Assembly: GCA_023974075.1 (NCBI GenBank)
Contig: CM043803.1
Coordinates: forward strand, 3,507,495 to 3,571,494
Direction: 5' to 3'
Source of the DNA: Chaenocephalus aceratus
Taxonomy: Eukaryota; Chordata; Actinopteri; Perciformes; Channichthyidae
DNA: 64,000 bases
Shown here: positions 34,968-63,544 of the stretch, piece by piece
Position numbering within the stretch: position 1 is the stretch's first letter
Layout of the letters: the number at the start of each line of letters is the position of its first letter
Notes under the pieces: generated by a model
Told to the model about the DNA's origin: nothing
Seen by the model: only the letters and a program-made list of their open reading frames with translations
Databases searched by the model: none
Made by a program: the position numbers and the translations under genes

Positions 34968-37900
34968 GAGTTGTCCTGAAAACTCCTGCAGCGGGTGGTT
35001 TGTTCTTTCTTTGCAGTTCTCACCCTGAATTCATCATCTTAGACTGAAACATGCCGGCTTTCCCTTTTATTCCCTAACAAATAACCTCAATGTAGTTCTC
35101 AACAAAAATACGCCATAACAGTCGTCCCATGAATACAAATAGGCATGAAAGGTGCCTCCAGGACAGATTGCTCATTGCTGTTGATTGATGGATACTATTC
35201 TGCTGGCATACATAGTTCTGGCCACTAGGAAATGGTTTGGGTATATCTGAGAGAATGCATGTAGAATAGGAGCGTGAGGCAGAGGATGATGATCAGTGAG
35301 AGACAGTGGAGCAGAGCTCTGCAGTGGCATACTTCTGCGGATTTCACTCATTTTCTTCCAAATATCTATACTTGAGGATCATTGTTTATAAGAATGTGGA
35401 TGCCATACAACTGAATTACCCTCAGCCATACAGACTGCAGTTCCTGATGTGATAGATGTACTGCAAATAAAGCTGGTGACATTTTAATGATCTGTGAATT
35501 AAATCATGATTGTGTGAAAATGCAAATGTCCTGCATTTTAATTTATATATGCCACCAATTACAGATATCAGGGCCAGTACACTCGCATCACACCCGCGCT
35601 ACCCAATGAAAACTGGCAAAGCTAGACCCACGCAAGGACATTGAAAACTCTAAATTAAGATGCTGTTGCTAAGTTACTGCCTTGCTCTGAAATATGGTCA
35701 TTTTATCCCCCCTCTGAGCTTATGTGATACTTCTGCTCTGTCAAAGTCATATATGTAAATGGCTGTGGGCTCCATTCCCAGTGGAGTTCCCAGTGGCCTT
35801 GTCGCTTGCCAAAGCTAAAAACAACCGAGTGTTGTGGCGTCTGGAGAGTTGGACTCAGTTTGAGCATGTTTTGCAAGTCATTTCCTGCCTTCCCCTCAAG
35901 GCTCTTGACACTGACGTTTTTGTTTCCCCCCAAAATGAGCATAAGTGTTATTTAATCTGCACAGAGGCAAGTTGAAATTTAATGAACTTCAATAAATAAG
36001 ACATGAGACACAACATAAAAGGTCTGCAACCACGTAGGTGGTTAAATCGTACTGGGAGCCAGTTCTATTCTGAGAAAAGCACATAGATAAGGTCATTATC
36101 AACAAAATAAATCATAAAAAACTTGATGGAAAGTGTATAGGAGAGGATTAGGGCCACTTTTTTTCAAGATCTGACAAAAGTTTTTTTTTATTGTGTTGTG
36201 AGATTAAAGTCACAATTCTGAGAAAAATACAGAAATCTGACTTTAATCTAAAAAAAAGTGTTTCATCCTCTTCCGTCAAATTGTCACAGTTTACAAGAGT
36301 ATATTATATGACGTTTAAAAAAGTACTAACAGTGCAAAAGGAACTACTGTCTTTGGCCGACACCTAAAAAATAATCTACATAAAATATACTGTATCTTGC
36401 ATATTGACGCAGCGGGATGTTTGCTTCAATCTGGATTTGTGTACATAGACAAGGTGAATGTAATGCAATATGTTTTTAATGTCCATATAGAAAACAGGGC
36501 AGAGACAGTTTCTTTTGTTAACAGATTGCAGCAAAGGTCGCAGATTCAGACAAAACTTTCAACATAAGGGACCTTGATAATGGAAGCCTTTATATAATAC
36601 ATGTGCAGGTACCGTATAGTAACATGTTGAACTCAGTAGAAAACTGCAATCATTTTTACATATCTTGAATTTGCAATTAAATGTAACCCAACAAAAACAT
36701 TTCTTCACATCTTTGATTTAAATAAAATAAATAAAATTAGCATGGATCAGAAAATATGCACAATCCTAGTTAACCTCTCTGAAAAAATGGAGAGTAGCAT
36801 GTTGAACTAGTGCAGAAAACCAACTTGTTTCACAAACACAAACTCTAGGGCTATTTAAAAACTAGTTCTAATGGATTGGGGGCCACAATGGCATTTGTAA
36901 ATTCAGCAGGGTCCTTGAGAGTGTGTGAATGTGAGCAGAGAGAGCAATAGATGATACTGTCATGAGAATTCATGAGACGGGAAGGAACAACAGAGAGGGG
37001 AGGAATGAGGATGAAAATTAAGTGAAATGGGTAAAAAGGCTGATAAAAAACATGCAAAGTGCAAATGAGTATGGTCATGTATGTTCTGCATGGCTGATTA
37101 GGACACACAGGTGAGGTTGTATCATACGGAGAAACACATCCAAGGAGAGCTTCAGGGCTGAGGTCTGATTACGTTTGGATTTATAGTTAACTCACAATAG
37201 TTCACTTTTTTTTTACATTGTTGGAGAAGCTTGTGACCTAAGATTTTCAACGACACAATTACTCTGTAGCTATGTTCGCTTGACAATAAAGAACCTTGAA
37301 CCTCTTTCTTAAGTTGTATTTATAGCCACATATATGAGAAGTAGTCCAATACATATGTGTGTGACAGTAGATCCTGGTTTTGTCTTCGCACATAGGCATA
37401 TGGTGAGGAGTATAGACATTTTAGCCAAGTTTGAGGTAAGACCACTTCACCCAATCTGAAGTTGTTGTTGGCATCCAATTACATGATTTGATCTGGCAGT
37501 CTAGTGGTGCTGCGTATGGTAACAAGGTTTACTATCTGCCTATTTGTCTGGATGGAAAAAGCAAAACGCTAACATTTTATATAGTTGTAATTTCCTAAAG
37601 AGACAAGCCTATACACAGCATATAGCTACTGAGACAGAGACTTCGCATAAGGTCACAGAGATAGCCAGATACAAAATAATCAGTAGAAGGAGTTTAAAGG
37701 TTCAATTTGATACCAACGAACAAGAATATGTGTCATCCATTAAAGGTTAATGGCCAGAAATCCTGCTTTCATATACAGTAGTGGAACAGGCCATGAATAA
37801 TACACCTTTGGCCAATCTATCCCCAACAATATTCATGTCTCAAACAAAACAAAGCAAGCACTTTTTTTAATGATATCAAACAGATTTCCTTCAATCCGGG

Positions 37901-38280
37901 CGAAGACATTTATCAGTCTGCATATAGTGCACTCCCTGAACCATATTCTCAAAATAAAGTGGCTTACAAGGCAGACAAGAGGACAACTACTGTAAAAACC
38001 TGCGAGTGCAAAATAGCTGCTGCCTCCTTGTATCATCGTCTGTTTCCTGCATGGCTAACCAGGACACTCAGGTCAAATGTTTCCTGTCTGCTTCTGACTT
38101 GTGAGAGGACAGCACTGCAAACAGACAAAAAGCCTGTGTCCTCTCCTGGTGGAGGGGAGCCAAGTCTCGCTGTTCCTGTCAGCCCGCTCTGACAGACGCT
38201 CGCTGAGAGTCCCCTTCGAGGGCTGCTGCTGAGCCACCGCTACGAGAGCTGATTCAACACTTTGCCGGGTAAGACAGATC
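34968..38280. other. Intergenic stretch between convergent MRPL43 and SEMA4G
   Basis: No gene recognised. It holds a 'gattaaagtcacaattctgag' repeat motif near 36200 and a LINE-type tail at about 37240-37312. A short GC-rich plus-strand stretch ends in TTTGCCGG|gtaagac near 38270, a donor-like site without a recognisable exon upstream. The DNA is otherwise AT-rich. Confidence 0.45.
37240..37312 (+). mobile_element. Non-LTR retrotransposon 3' tail
   Basis: 'cgcttgacaataaagaacc' followed by 'ttgaacct' is the usual 3' end of several fish LINE families, with AATAAA close to a short tandem end. The rest of the element is missing or unrecognisable. Confidence 0.4.
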
Positions 38281-38286
38281 TTTATT
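38281..38286 (-). terminator. Candidate polyadenylation signal of SEMA4G
   Basis: The first minus-strand AATAAA noticed after the SEMA4G stop, giving a 3' UTR of about 1.9 kb. ATTAAA variants near 39155 and 38813 could be used instead. Confidence 0.35.
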
Positions 38287-40169
38287 TACCCCTCACCGTG
38301 TACTTAGAGATTCATTTCAGTCATAGTCTAAGTTATACCTACTATTTAATTATAGTTCACCTTGCCAAGAAAATACTGTACGGTCTGCGGTTCTTGCTGT
38401 TTTGGCCTTGCTCTGATGTCAGGTAAACACAGAGGATGCCTTTGTGTGAAGGTCTTCTCTGGATTGACAAATGGCCCCTTGCAGGCTCTTCACAGATAGG
38501 GGACCATTTAAGAAGTCGATGGAAACCAATTGTACTCTTTGTAGCATCACCAAGAGCTTTTGTCTGTGTCTGAAAAGAATGGCATGACGTCTCAAGAGAA
38601 AGCCACATCTTGGAGGTGTAATGAATGATCATCCAAAAACAAGGCAACAGTCTGCCCATGACAAAGAGATCATGTTGGAGCTGTATAAATAGAAAGCTGC
38701 ATATTTCCTTTACAGCCATTTGTGTTCAGTGTGGTTTCCCCAATGGGCCCTGGAGCCAGCCTGTGGTCTTAAGTGAATTCAATCAATCTGACCACAAACA
38801 GACTTCTCCTTTAATAGACCACTTAAGCTGTGTCTCTTGTTCTAACATTGATGCTAACAGAAGCTTTGCTACAGGTTTTCCTATTAACACACAAAGGAGC
38901 TACTAACTGCTGCAGCAATCTACTTGAGAGCAGAAGAAAATGAAGAAAGAATAGTTTTAAATAACTTCAAATGTAAGATTTGTCTCACCACCTGAGCCCT
39001 TGTGAACTGTAACAGCTTCTTAAAGTGATACTCCACACAACATCTATCTTTTGAGTATCAAACAGGCTTCCCCTGTAGGCTTGAAGGGTGACTGTAATAT
39101 GTAGTATGCAAAGAATGAGCTTCTCAAAGGGGAGCATTTGCTAATTTTCTCTGTTTAATATCTTCATATAAGATATGTTGGGGTTAACAAATGTTTGTCA
39201 ACAATTCCAAGAAGGTACACTTGACTCTGGTAAGATGTGACGACGAGCATTTGAAACTCTTTTATGACATTTTTTGGAGAAAAGAATCAGCAGATGTTTC
39301 GATAATTGCTTAAAATTGATTCCTATTTGGAAATGTTTTCCCTTTTAAAGATCATGAAACTTCTTAAATCATTCTGGTGCCAACTTTATACAGTTTGGAT
39401 GATTTCATTTGAAAACTTTGAATGGCTCTTCAATGTAGTATATTAGTTCACTTGCTCAAACATCACACACAGGGGTTTGGGGGTCCTTACTATCCACTGC
39501 TGAGACACACCTGGAGGTGGCCAATGGCAGCTAATGAATCCCAATAGGATGCACTCTTTGCTCATGAAAGCACTGTGACCTTCTAACAACTGTCCATAAC
39601 TCACGAAAGGCTCTGAGGTGGAAAGCACATCAGGTGAAAGGTAGAATGATTTAACAATGCACAAAAGGTAGATTGTTGGTGGAGTATCACTTTAAGTTCC
39701 ATAGAAGTCTTACATTACATGGCACTAAAAACCCTGAACACTTCCACACAGTCTCATATATCTGCGGTCCCCTCTTGGCCTGACTTCTTTTCGTGTCCTA
39801 GTTTGTGTCTTCCACATCACACATGTATGACCCCGATCTTTCACAAGCCTCCAGAAAGTCTCAGCAGAGGAAGCATTAAGCTCCCTTCTTCCTCGTACTT
39901 CAGTAACAGCGCAGTCTTTGACCAAAATCTTCACAGCTCCACTTTTTGAATATTAACGTCTGGTTAGTGTAGTCCGTTGTTGAAGTGAAATCCTGGGTCA
40001 TTTGTCCTGGGAGACAAGGGGAGCCTGCGCATTTCAGATCAGGCGAGGTACTCTGACACTGGGTAAATAACAGCAGCGTTGGATACGACAGTCAGTTCTC
40101 CCCACCACTACGGGTCACCGTTGGGGTATAAAATAAATAACTTTGGGACTGAGCCTGAGAAGGGGCGTC

Positions 40170-54707
<14,538 letters not shown>

Positions 54708-55369
54708 CTGCAAGTATACGACACACAGTTGTTGGCCTATAGAAAGTCTGAAAACCGTCAACAATGTCAAACGGTGATGTTTCTCAAAGCCTGATGCCCA
54801 GTAAACATTTACAATAGATGTATTCACATATAAGAGTTTTTGCTTGTTTTACTTAGCAAATAACATAACCCAATTAATGCATTAATGTTTACAGGTCTAA
54901 AAATCACAACAACTTTATGGAAGGGCAATGCTAATTTGTGGGGGTATTCAATTAGGATATACGTTAGCTTATTCTATGCTACTTATTGAGGCAAGATTCT
55001 AGTCAATCTTGTATTTTCAAACCTTAATCATTGATACATTTGAGAATGTAGCTTCATCTCATAATATTCCTTAAGATAACAAAGAGTACACTTTTGGTAT
55101 AATTTACCCTCCAGAATCAAACATTTCCAAACGACCTCAAGTCCTATGGAGGGTCACGACACAATGTGAGCATGCTTAGCGTGACTGCCAAAGGGTGAGG
55201 TTTGACAGTGTGTCTTGGAGATGGGGGGGGGGGGGGGTCACTGGATACTCGCTAAGAGGACTGTGGAGAGTGTGGGGATGGGGGCGCAGGGGAGGCCACA
55301 TTTTAGGGCATTCAGAAGGAATTGTGCCCCAGTAATGCCAAACAGCATCAGTCATTCTGCCATCATCAG

Positions 55370-55388
55370 TTGTGTGTGTGTGCGTGTG

Positions 55389-55420
<32 letters not shown>

Positions 55421-55428
55421 TGTGTGTG
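55370..55428. repeat. (TG)n/(CGTG)n microsatellite
   Basis: A TG run passing into a CGTG/GCGT tetranucleotide run and back to TG. It contains eight or more CpGs in a row, unusual in this AT-rich surrounding. Confidence 0.93.
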
Positions 55429-56446
55429 AACGAGGACAGAGGAAGGGGCAGTCAAACATAATAATATATTAATATAATTAATATACTTGGTCCTGGTGCA
55501 CTAAACTAAATATTTGAACACACTTTGGTGTTGCACTTCCGAAATTGGGGCAGGTCGCTCTGCTGCTGTGACACAATAAAAAAGGAGGGCATTGTTTTTT
55601 CTTCCTCTGTGTAGAAGTAGGCTAACAGAGCTTTGATATGGAACAGAAAAGCACACGTGCAGAAAGAACAACAGTGAAATGAAGGTTTGGACAGTGTTAC
55701 ACTGAGGAATATGAGTCAGCAGCGAGCAGATGGGCATATTAATCGCCTCTCTTCCTCCTTCTCCTCCTTTCCCTTCCGTTGTGAGCCGATGGCAGCATGT
55801 CTCGGCTCCCAGTAATAAGACAACCTATATCTGTCCCCCAGCAATCGATGTACTGTAGTGTGAGGCACTGCACGCCTGTCGCAGTCAATCTGTCCTCCTG
55901 TTCATTGTAATGGAGCGAGAAGGGTGGAGTGCAGCTGGGCGGGCCTGGGGATTACAGCGTAACGGCTGCAAGTGAACAGATGATGAGCCAGCAATGCAAG
56001 CTGACATATTGTGTTATTTATTTTATATTGCATGGTTCATTCAGTTCACTTAGACTTATTGAATTTGATCAGGGTCAGTTTAGAGCCAACTGTAGAGGAG
56101 TAAAGGGATGCACCTGTCGATTATTTTCTACATTAGTCATTTGGTCTATAAAATGTCAAAGAGTATTCCAAAGTTGTGTTTTTAAATGTCCTGTTTTCTA
56201 ACTTAAGATCAATGATATTCACTTTAATTATATAAAACAAAGAATAGCTTAAAATCCCCCTGTTTGAGAGTCTGAAAGGAGCTTTGTTTGCCCTGCTTGC
56301 ATGACAAAATACTGTATCGTTTATTCACTTGATGTAATAGTTGGGATTACTTTTCTGTCAATCTTGTAATTAATTAGCCAACTTCGTCTTTGTAATGTTT
56401 CTAATTTACTTCATACTATCTTTGTTTGTTGTGCGAATTGTATTTT

Positions 56447-56520
56447 TGTAAAGCGACTTTAAGTGAAAAGCGCTATATAAATTCAAAGTATTATTATTAG
56501 TAGTAGTATTAGAAGTTGTT
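56447..56520 (+). mobile_element. L2-type LINE/SINE 3' tail
   Basis: 'gtaaagcgactttaagtg' then 'aaaagcgctatataaatt' and a TTATTATTATTAGTAG run form the standard 3' hairpin and short-repeat tail of fish L2/UnaL2-type elements. Confidence 0.65.
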
Positions 56521-57937
56521 GAAAGGAAAGTGAATACACCAAAACAATCATTACAAATGTTTTAAATGATGGGACTCATTTGCCCAAAAGTAAAAAAACT
56601 AAAACTCTACAATGCAGCACAACTCAACAGCAGCTCCAAATACATCATAAGGTTGTTTTGAATGACAAGCAAACTGATGATGATGATGATGTGTGAATTG
56701 GTGGAGTTCCTCTTTAAATGAGGAACTAACGAAAAAGTGCTGAGGTGGAATATCACGTTTTACCCATGCACAGACATATTGCAAGGATTGAAAGATCTCC
56801 AACTATGGATTGTATAGAAATATTCAATCCATAACAGTCTGGAGGACAACATTAAACTTGAGCCTCTGTTTCCGCCAAAGAAGGATTCAGACATACTTAA
56901 AGGCTCATACTGTATTTCTTATCTCCACTTTAGTTGCTTAATTCAATGTAATAAGTGATTACCCGTCATCACATGGGAGGTGGTTATCTCCCCACATGCA
57001 GTAAACTGTCACATGGACACGCTGGGTGTGAGTGCCCATCCCCTGAAGAAGACCCGGCACAATGAGTCAGATTGAAAGCTCTCGAACTGCCCACTTTCCT
57101 TCCTGCCAACTTTTTTTTAACTGGTACTTCTATCTCTGACAAACAGACAACCACATGGAGCCAATAATGAGGTTATTATCAAACCGACAGACAGAGGGAC
57201 GAATGACACTGTGCATATTGCTACTGGGAGAGAAACCCCTTCAAGTGACACCAACAGTGGCTTTTAAGAAAGGAAATCTCCAAAACATTTATTTTGAGTC
57301 ATTTGTTAAGATACTGCATGCTTCTGCACCTCACTCTGGGAAGAGAAATAGTTTTATCCTGCAGTATTTGTGAAGCCTAAGGGATTTCTGACATGTGTGT
57401 CCTCTTTAGTAAAATAATTGACAAACTAATGAAGAGCAACTTCAGGGTTTTATAGTTAAAGTTTGTCTTACTTTTGATTACACTAACAAAGTGAATCAAA
57501 AACAATCTTCTGGCGACAAGCATGCAAAGGAGAATTGTGAAAATAAAGTGTTGATAGAGTTTTAATGGTCCTACGGGTGTGATCTTTTGAATGTAAGCTC
57601 CACTGTGTAGAGTTGTGTGTGATTACAGCATTTATTTGAAGGATCTATTACAACTTGGTGATCAGACAAGGTGTAACATAGCAGACAATTTGTGCAAATT
57701 GCTTAATTCACTCTATTTGAGGATACACCACCTGCTGGCTTTACTACACCAGCGTCTAGAAACCTGTATTACCGATAGCTCCATATGAGGAGGCCTAAAT
57801 GTTATTAAGTAGTTCAATTCATTTACATATTTGTAATACATTCATCCATATATTTAACATACCATCACATGTTATGTTTTATGTGAAACACATTTTGTAA
57901 GAAAGTAAAGCTTACAAACTAACTACAGCTGTCGTAT

Positions 57938-58045
57938 TGGGGTAAAAGTAAAAACTTCTCTCTGAGATACAAATACTTAAACAATATACTTAGTAGAGTA
58001 CTTGAATAAAGGTACTTAGTTACATTGCAGCTCTGCCAAAACTAT
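57938..58045. mobile_element. Fragment resembling a 'TACTTAAGTA'-type fish repeat
   Basis: 'gagatacaaatacttaaac' and 'agtagagtacttgaataaag' resemble the body of the common CAGTGGTGGAAGAAGTA hAT family (compare 26072). The ends are missing. Confidence 0.3.
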
Positions 58046-59555
58046 CCTTTCATTGGTATTATCTATGTGCAAGAGAGAAAAGGCAATTGAAAAGGACTGT
58101 TTGTGTTGCTGTCAACCCAGTTATTATTGTGTCTAATCTCAATTCAGCTGAACTAAACTTTCCAAGGATGGCCGCTGCTGCCTTCCTGCTTCGGCAACAA
58201 CAGCAAGAACTTATGTAACTCTCAATTAAATCTACAAACAAGACTGTGTGACTGCTCCTCGTTATTTATCATAGCCAGTCAGATGTGAGTAAGCAATGAG
58301 CAGCTCCTCCAACAGACAAAGGTCAGGACACGCGGGGGGGGGTGGGGGGTTCTGGCAGAGGGGAGTCACACAGCAGGGTGCACTCTCCATCACACAGGTA
58401 CATAAAAGGCATGAATACGCAGAAACACAGACTGAATCTAAATGTATTGATAAGCAACAAAGAGAGGGTGACACACAGACACATCAAAAAACAACATTGC
58501 ATTGCAGATCACGGTAAAAGAGAGTTATGCAAACAAAGCAGCAGCCCAAGGCAAAGTACTTGTGAGTCATCCAACAGCGAGTGAAAGCCTTGGTTTCTAT
58601 CTTGTAAAAATAGTGTCTGCAGGATATAACGAGCACAGTGTTGATGAGAAGGACTATGTGATGTACAAAATGTCCCCAGTCCGGAGGAGGCAGAGGCACT
58701 GGACCTTGGCCTGCCGGGGGGGCACTGTGTGTTGTTTTAACTCAGGCACTTCTGAACACCTGACGTCACTCCATTTTTGGTGACAACACAACATGTTGAA
58801 AAAGAAATCCAATGTTCACTTTAGCCAGAACAACAAAAGACAGACTCAGTGGGCTGCAGAGCTGTGAAAGAAACCATTTCCTCAGATATATGAGGAGAAA
58901 ATAAAGATCAATTAGTATTTGTTGCACCAAAATGCACACACACCACACTATAACACATGACACAGGAGACTTGTTAAGTTCACATGTAATTTTACAGAAT
59001 CCTCCAAATTAAAGCTTGTTCACGTCTGACGCCACTTTTGGAAGAACAATGTTGCTTTTTTGGTTAAAGTTTGAGTTACATTTATCTCCAAAACAACTTC
59101 CTCTAGAGGCTGTTGTCATGTTGGGGCATTTTCTGAAACCATGGATTCTATCTTGTTTTACTTGATTGGATTATCTTGATCTTTAATCATCAAACAATCT
59201 CCTTTGCAGACACTTTTAAATCAATGTAAGGAGAACCAATGATTTTCAAACGTGTACTTTGACTTTATTTCTTAAAACTGTTAATATCCCTTAGTGAGTT
59301 GTGGAGTGTAAACCAATGAGCTAAAATAGACGGAAATAGGGGGAACTGCAGAGTCTGGTTACAATTATCTGAGGATTCCTCCATGGGAGCGACATCTTTT
59401 ACCCCACATGCCGTCATTTGATCAATTTTACTGTAAAAAATGCATAAATTCAGATTTATATAACATGACCATATCTCGAACACACAGATTTATCAGCATC
59501 AGGATGTCCATGGATATAATGTGAATTACTATTCCCTGAAGCCACTATTTGGTAA

Positions 59556-59556
<1 letters not shown>

Positions 59557-59607
<51 letters not shown>
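59557..59607. repeat. (CA)n microsatellite
   Basis: An uninterrupted CA run of about 25 units. It is paired 105 bp further on with a TG run (59711-59802) in the opposite sense, so single strands could pair. Confidence 0.95.
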
Positions 59608-59608
<1 letters not shown>

Positions 59609-59709
59609 GCTCTGCTGCTAAATCAATGATGGAAGTCAACAGAGCGCTGAGGTGTGCCAGAAGCATCTCAGGCTGGCTGGTTTCTATTTACTGTTGTCAA
59701 ACTGTATGC

Positions 59710-59710
<1 letters not shown>

Positions 59711-59784
<74 letters not shown>

Positions 59785-59802
59785 TGCGTGTGTGTGTGTG
59801 TG
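59711..59802. repeat. (TG)n with internal (CGTG)n
   Basis: TG run of about 28 units, a CGTG block, then TG again. Inverse in sense to the CA run at 59557-59607. Confidence 0.95.
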
Positions 59803-60241
59803 AATGTTCAGAGTACATCGTTCGATGAGGCGAAGAGGTCAAAACGACAACATCTGTCCGATATTTTAATGGTAACACACACATACATACTCTTTTCACA
59901 CTTATATCACCCCATCATCTGGCTTCTTAAAAAGAGTGCAGACATTTCCGTCAGTGACTCAGAAGATCTGAGGAGTGTGTGTGTTGTGTGTTTGCCAAAG
60001 TGTGTGTCTTAACACTGAGCCGTCGCAGGTGGCGCGTCCAGAATGTGCGCCCTCATGCTCAGACATATTTGTAATCCTCCATGTGGGATCTGAGATGATA
60101 GTCAATCCAGAGTGTGTTTATGTGTGTGTCTACCGCAGTCATACCATCAGTGTGTGTGACTTCCTGTGTGACTCAATGATCACTAGACACACTGGAGACG
60201 ATGTGAGACGTACAAACACGCACGTGCTTACTAAAAAGATT

Positions 60242-60500
60242 GTTGTCGCTGCTTTTAATTGAACTATTCATATCTTAAACTGCACTGTAACTTTTATCCA
60301 TGTACTTTTTCTTGTAATGTTTAATTGAACTATTTATATTTTAGACTGCACTGTAACTTTTATCCATGTATTTTTCCTTAATGTTTATTTGATTAGCTTT
60401 TCTTTTTTAATGCTTAATGTCTTTCATTTTTTTTTTTGTAAAGCACTTTGAATTGCCTTGCGTTGAAAAGTGCTCTATAAATAAAGTTGCCTTGCCTTGG
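60242..60500 (+). mobile_element. L2-type LINE 3' end with tandem duplication
   Basis: 'gtaaagcactttgaattgcc' and 'gaaaagtgctctataaataa' then TTGCCTTGCCTTG form an L2-like 3' tail. Just upstream a unit of roughly 60 bp containing 'ctgcactgtaacttttatcc' and 'atgta' is present twice in tandem (about 60262-60385). Confidence 0.6.
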
Positions 60501-60984
60501 GAACAAATGCTGGAAGGAAAAGCTGACTTAACTTCTTCGGACAGTGTCAGAACTGTCAGTTGTCCTCAACTCTGTCCACATTATACAAGCATCTTTACCA
60601 GAACATGACCAAGTGTTATGTAAGCAATAATGCACAACTGCGTGCCCTGATATACGAAAATAGGAGGCAAAGATTGCAAAGCAGTGTTTTTTGCCGCCAT
60701 TATTCCTTCAATTATTATTAAGGTTCTGCATTAAAATATATTATCATGCTTATACAATTGCCAATAACTACTTGATAATATAGAAGCCATGTATTTTTTA
60801 AGTGTGTTTTTTGGTCAGTTTACCAATGATAAAAATACTGTTGGTATGCTTTATTTTTAGCTTTTCTCATTTATTTTCTGTTTTAGTTTTTAAATAAAGC
60901 ACTCTGAACTTATTTTATTTGATATGGTGTTGTATATACCTATGATTTGAATTGAACTGATCCTCTAACCCTATGATACAAAAG

Positions 60985-61139
60985 CAAACAAGGGAATACA
61001 ATCGAGGTGTTTCAGGCACTGGGGGGGTCGTGTGGGGGAGAGAAACTCCCTCTGGAGGGAAGTTTGATTTTAGCCTTTGCAGACCATTTACATGCACAAA
61101 AACACACTGCAAGAGAAGCAAACCCCTAAAAGGGCCCCT
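60985..61139 (+). mobile_element. TTAA-type MITE, copy 4 (3' part)
   Basis: Contains 'gagaaactccctctggaggg', 'cctttgcagacc' and ends AAAGGGCCCCT followed by TTAA (61140-61143). It supplies the intact right terminus of the family whose intact left terminus is at 43003. Confidence 0.75.
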
Positions 61140-63141
61140 TTAAAGTGATGTATGTGAATGAATTGTTTGATTTGTACACCTGCATGTGTTGTATGATAAC
61201 TTTATCAAAGGCAATATGTAAAATAAGATACAAGCATTGATGATTTCAATCTGACATTCCTGCCGAGATCTAAGAAAAATAAGTTGGAAACATTCTTCTG
61301 CAACATTTCTCTCGATCTACAACCCTGTTACGTTGCATAATCCACAGTACTAACTGCCAACAGCTTTTAAAGCAGAAGGTGGATCCATTGAAAGCTGTTC
61401 ACAGGTCTCTCCGTCTGGAGTCAAGCAACAGCACAGACTGTGAACTATGAACCGCGGGAAAAATCGTTCTCTATTTTCTATTTGGGTCGACTCCTTTCTG
61501 GATCAGGTCAAATCATTCGCTGCTATATTCGGATTGGGTCAGACTGTCAAGGTTTGGAAGAGTTTTTAAATGATGTCTTTCCCTGTTTATAAATAAAATG
61601 TGTTTTTGGTATGTCAAATGGGCAACAGACCCAATTGACATACCACTAAAGCTAAATGCAAACATATTTATTTAGCAATTTGGGTGAGCAATCCTTTTAC
61701 AATTTGAAGGAAAACAGGAACTTCTTTATGTGAACTATGCTTTACATGAACAAAGATGTCAGCCAGTGTCAGAGAGATGCATCACGTTGAAGTTGTAACT
61801 TTATGTTTACTGCATGTCCCACAAGACACAAACACATTACCTTTCTTATTCAGAGTTTGTGTCAGATCGCAAAACTTTTTCAGGACTTTGTTCAACCAGG
61901 GAGAATGAGAACGAGATGAAACACAGCCAAGACTTTCATATTTTTAGAAAAGAAAGCCAACCTCACATACAACTCACAAACAGACCCTGTGTTTTTTCAG
62001 GTCTCTCTATACAGTAGATGTTATCAGTTGCCAGTAAGATCTTGTCTGATTCGCACATTACACTAAACCGGGAGGGTATAAGATCAAAGCATCATGGAGG
62101 TTTTAGTGGATGGCGTCCAAAACATTAATTGTCACCACCGAGCAAAAAAATAAAAAGGAGTATAAACAAATGTTAAACATCGTTTTCACACAGAGATTTA
62201 ACAACTTCAGTCAAAGCAGCCTTGCCCAAGCTGGTGATGTGACCAAATCATCGATGTGTTCAAAACAGATGCAGCTGCTCAGGCTGTTCCACTAAATAAT
62301 GAGGCTGCAATTAGAAGACACACTTTTTGTCGGCATTAAAATATCAAGCTGTTTCTTAGTATACCACCACAATTATAATGCTAACCATGAGCAACCCAGA
62401 ACCTTGCCTTCTCAGCTTGTCATAGTAGCAACAGACAACTTACAGTGCATCAATATTTCACTGCTCCATTACTTCAGGTCTGGTGGCAGAGGCTGGGAGA
62501 GCAGGAAACCCCATGGGCAGACAGCAGGGTTCAGAACACAGTCAAGCATTCATCTCACCTCTGGGAGAAAAACAGCAACACTGCCTCACAACACAATCTA
62601 AATTGAGTCGTCAAATTTGCCTATTAAAGATTGCACATAACTGGATATACCTTTTAATCTCTTTGTTATTAAGAAAGATCCTACACATTTTCCACACAAC
62701 TACACTACATAAAAGTCACAGAGTGTGCCAAGAACATGTTTGCATCGTGGAAAGTAACTATTGACATTTAGTTGTTAGGTTAGCTAACTTAGTCAAATGG
62801 TTAGTCTCTAGTTCTACAGAGGCTTATCATTGGTGCTCATTTCCGTGTTCCCATTTGCATAAGCTTTAGGCTGCTTGCCTCACAAACATTTCTCATGTTT
62901 GAATTTCTACAATGGAGGAGTGAAGTTAGCATAACCCACAAAGATGAGAGTACATTAATGAGATGCACTAAAATCAATATGTGATAATGTTGAACGTCAC
63001 AAAAATGATATTACTTTGATAAATAAACAGATACTAAGTGTAATCAGTTTTGCCCTTCTGCTGCTTTCATTTAAAAGAGTGAGCATTGAACTCAACACAA
63101 AAGGCACCAATAGACAAAATACAGTTACATTTTAAAGTGCA

Positions 63142-63542
63142 GTTATATTTCACACAGGCTCCGCCCTCTACTGGACTCTATGGGTACTACTCTCAATAAT
63201 GCTGTGCGTGCTTTCACCTATACTGAGTTTACGTAAACGTAGCCGGCCAATCGGGGCGAGCCTACCTGAATGCGCGCGCAGGCCCACAGTATATAAAGGC
63301 GGCTACACCCGCCGCCCACTATCCTTTTTCTCTTCAGACGAGCTGACAACCGAAGAGTTCAATGAACGAAGATTAGAAGAACCGGATGGGAGGAAGTGGG
63401 GATGCAATGGATGTTAGCCAAAAGCCGGTCAGGGACGGTGTGGTGGGTCGATGTTGTTGGATGACAGGGTGTGTATACATCGGGGCTCCGCCCACTGTAC
63501 CCATAGAGTCCAGTAGAGGGCGGAGCCTGTGTGAAATATAAC
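63142..63542. mobile_element. 401-bp element with perfect 46-bp terminal inverted repeats
   Basis: The first 46 bases (63142-63187, starting GTTATATTTCACACAGGC and containing CTCCGCCCTCTACTGG) are matched exactly in inverse by 63497-63542. The interior has the palindrome GTTTACGTAAAC (about 63227), a GC-rich stretch, CAGTATATAAAGGC (a TATA-box-like site near 63280-63300), and then a pyrimidine tract 'tttttctcttcag' that looks like a 3' splice site. No protein frame is convincing. Family name unknown to me. Confidence 0.8.
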
Positions 63543-63544
63543 AT

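Larger units (their letters stand above)
54708..63141. other. Probable SEMA4G intron or 5' flank; no gene recognised
   Basis: Upstream in transcript sense of the first exon found. A signal-peptide exon with a P-Y/F-type ending before a phase-1 donor was looked for on the minus strand and not found. The DNA holds several dinucleotide repeats, LINE tails and MITE fragments listed separately. Frames of 60-95 codons are unremarkable. Confidence 0.55.

Noticed and set aside
55501..55737. Minus-strand frame considered as the missing SEMA4G signal-peptide exon
   Set aside because: Has a hydrophobic patch but no start-proximal signal-peptide layout, no class-4 mature N-terminus and no suitable phase-1 donor.
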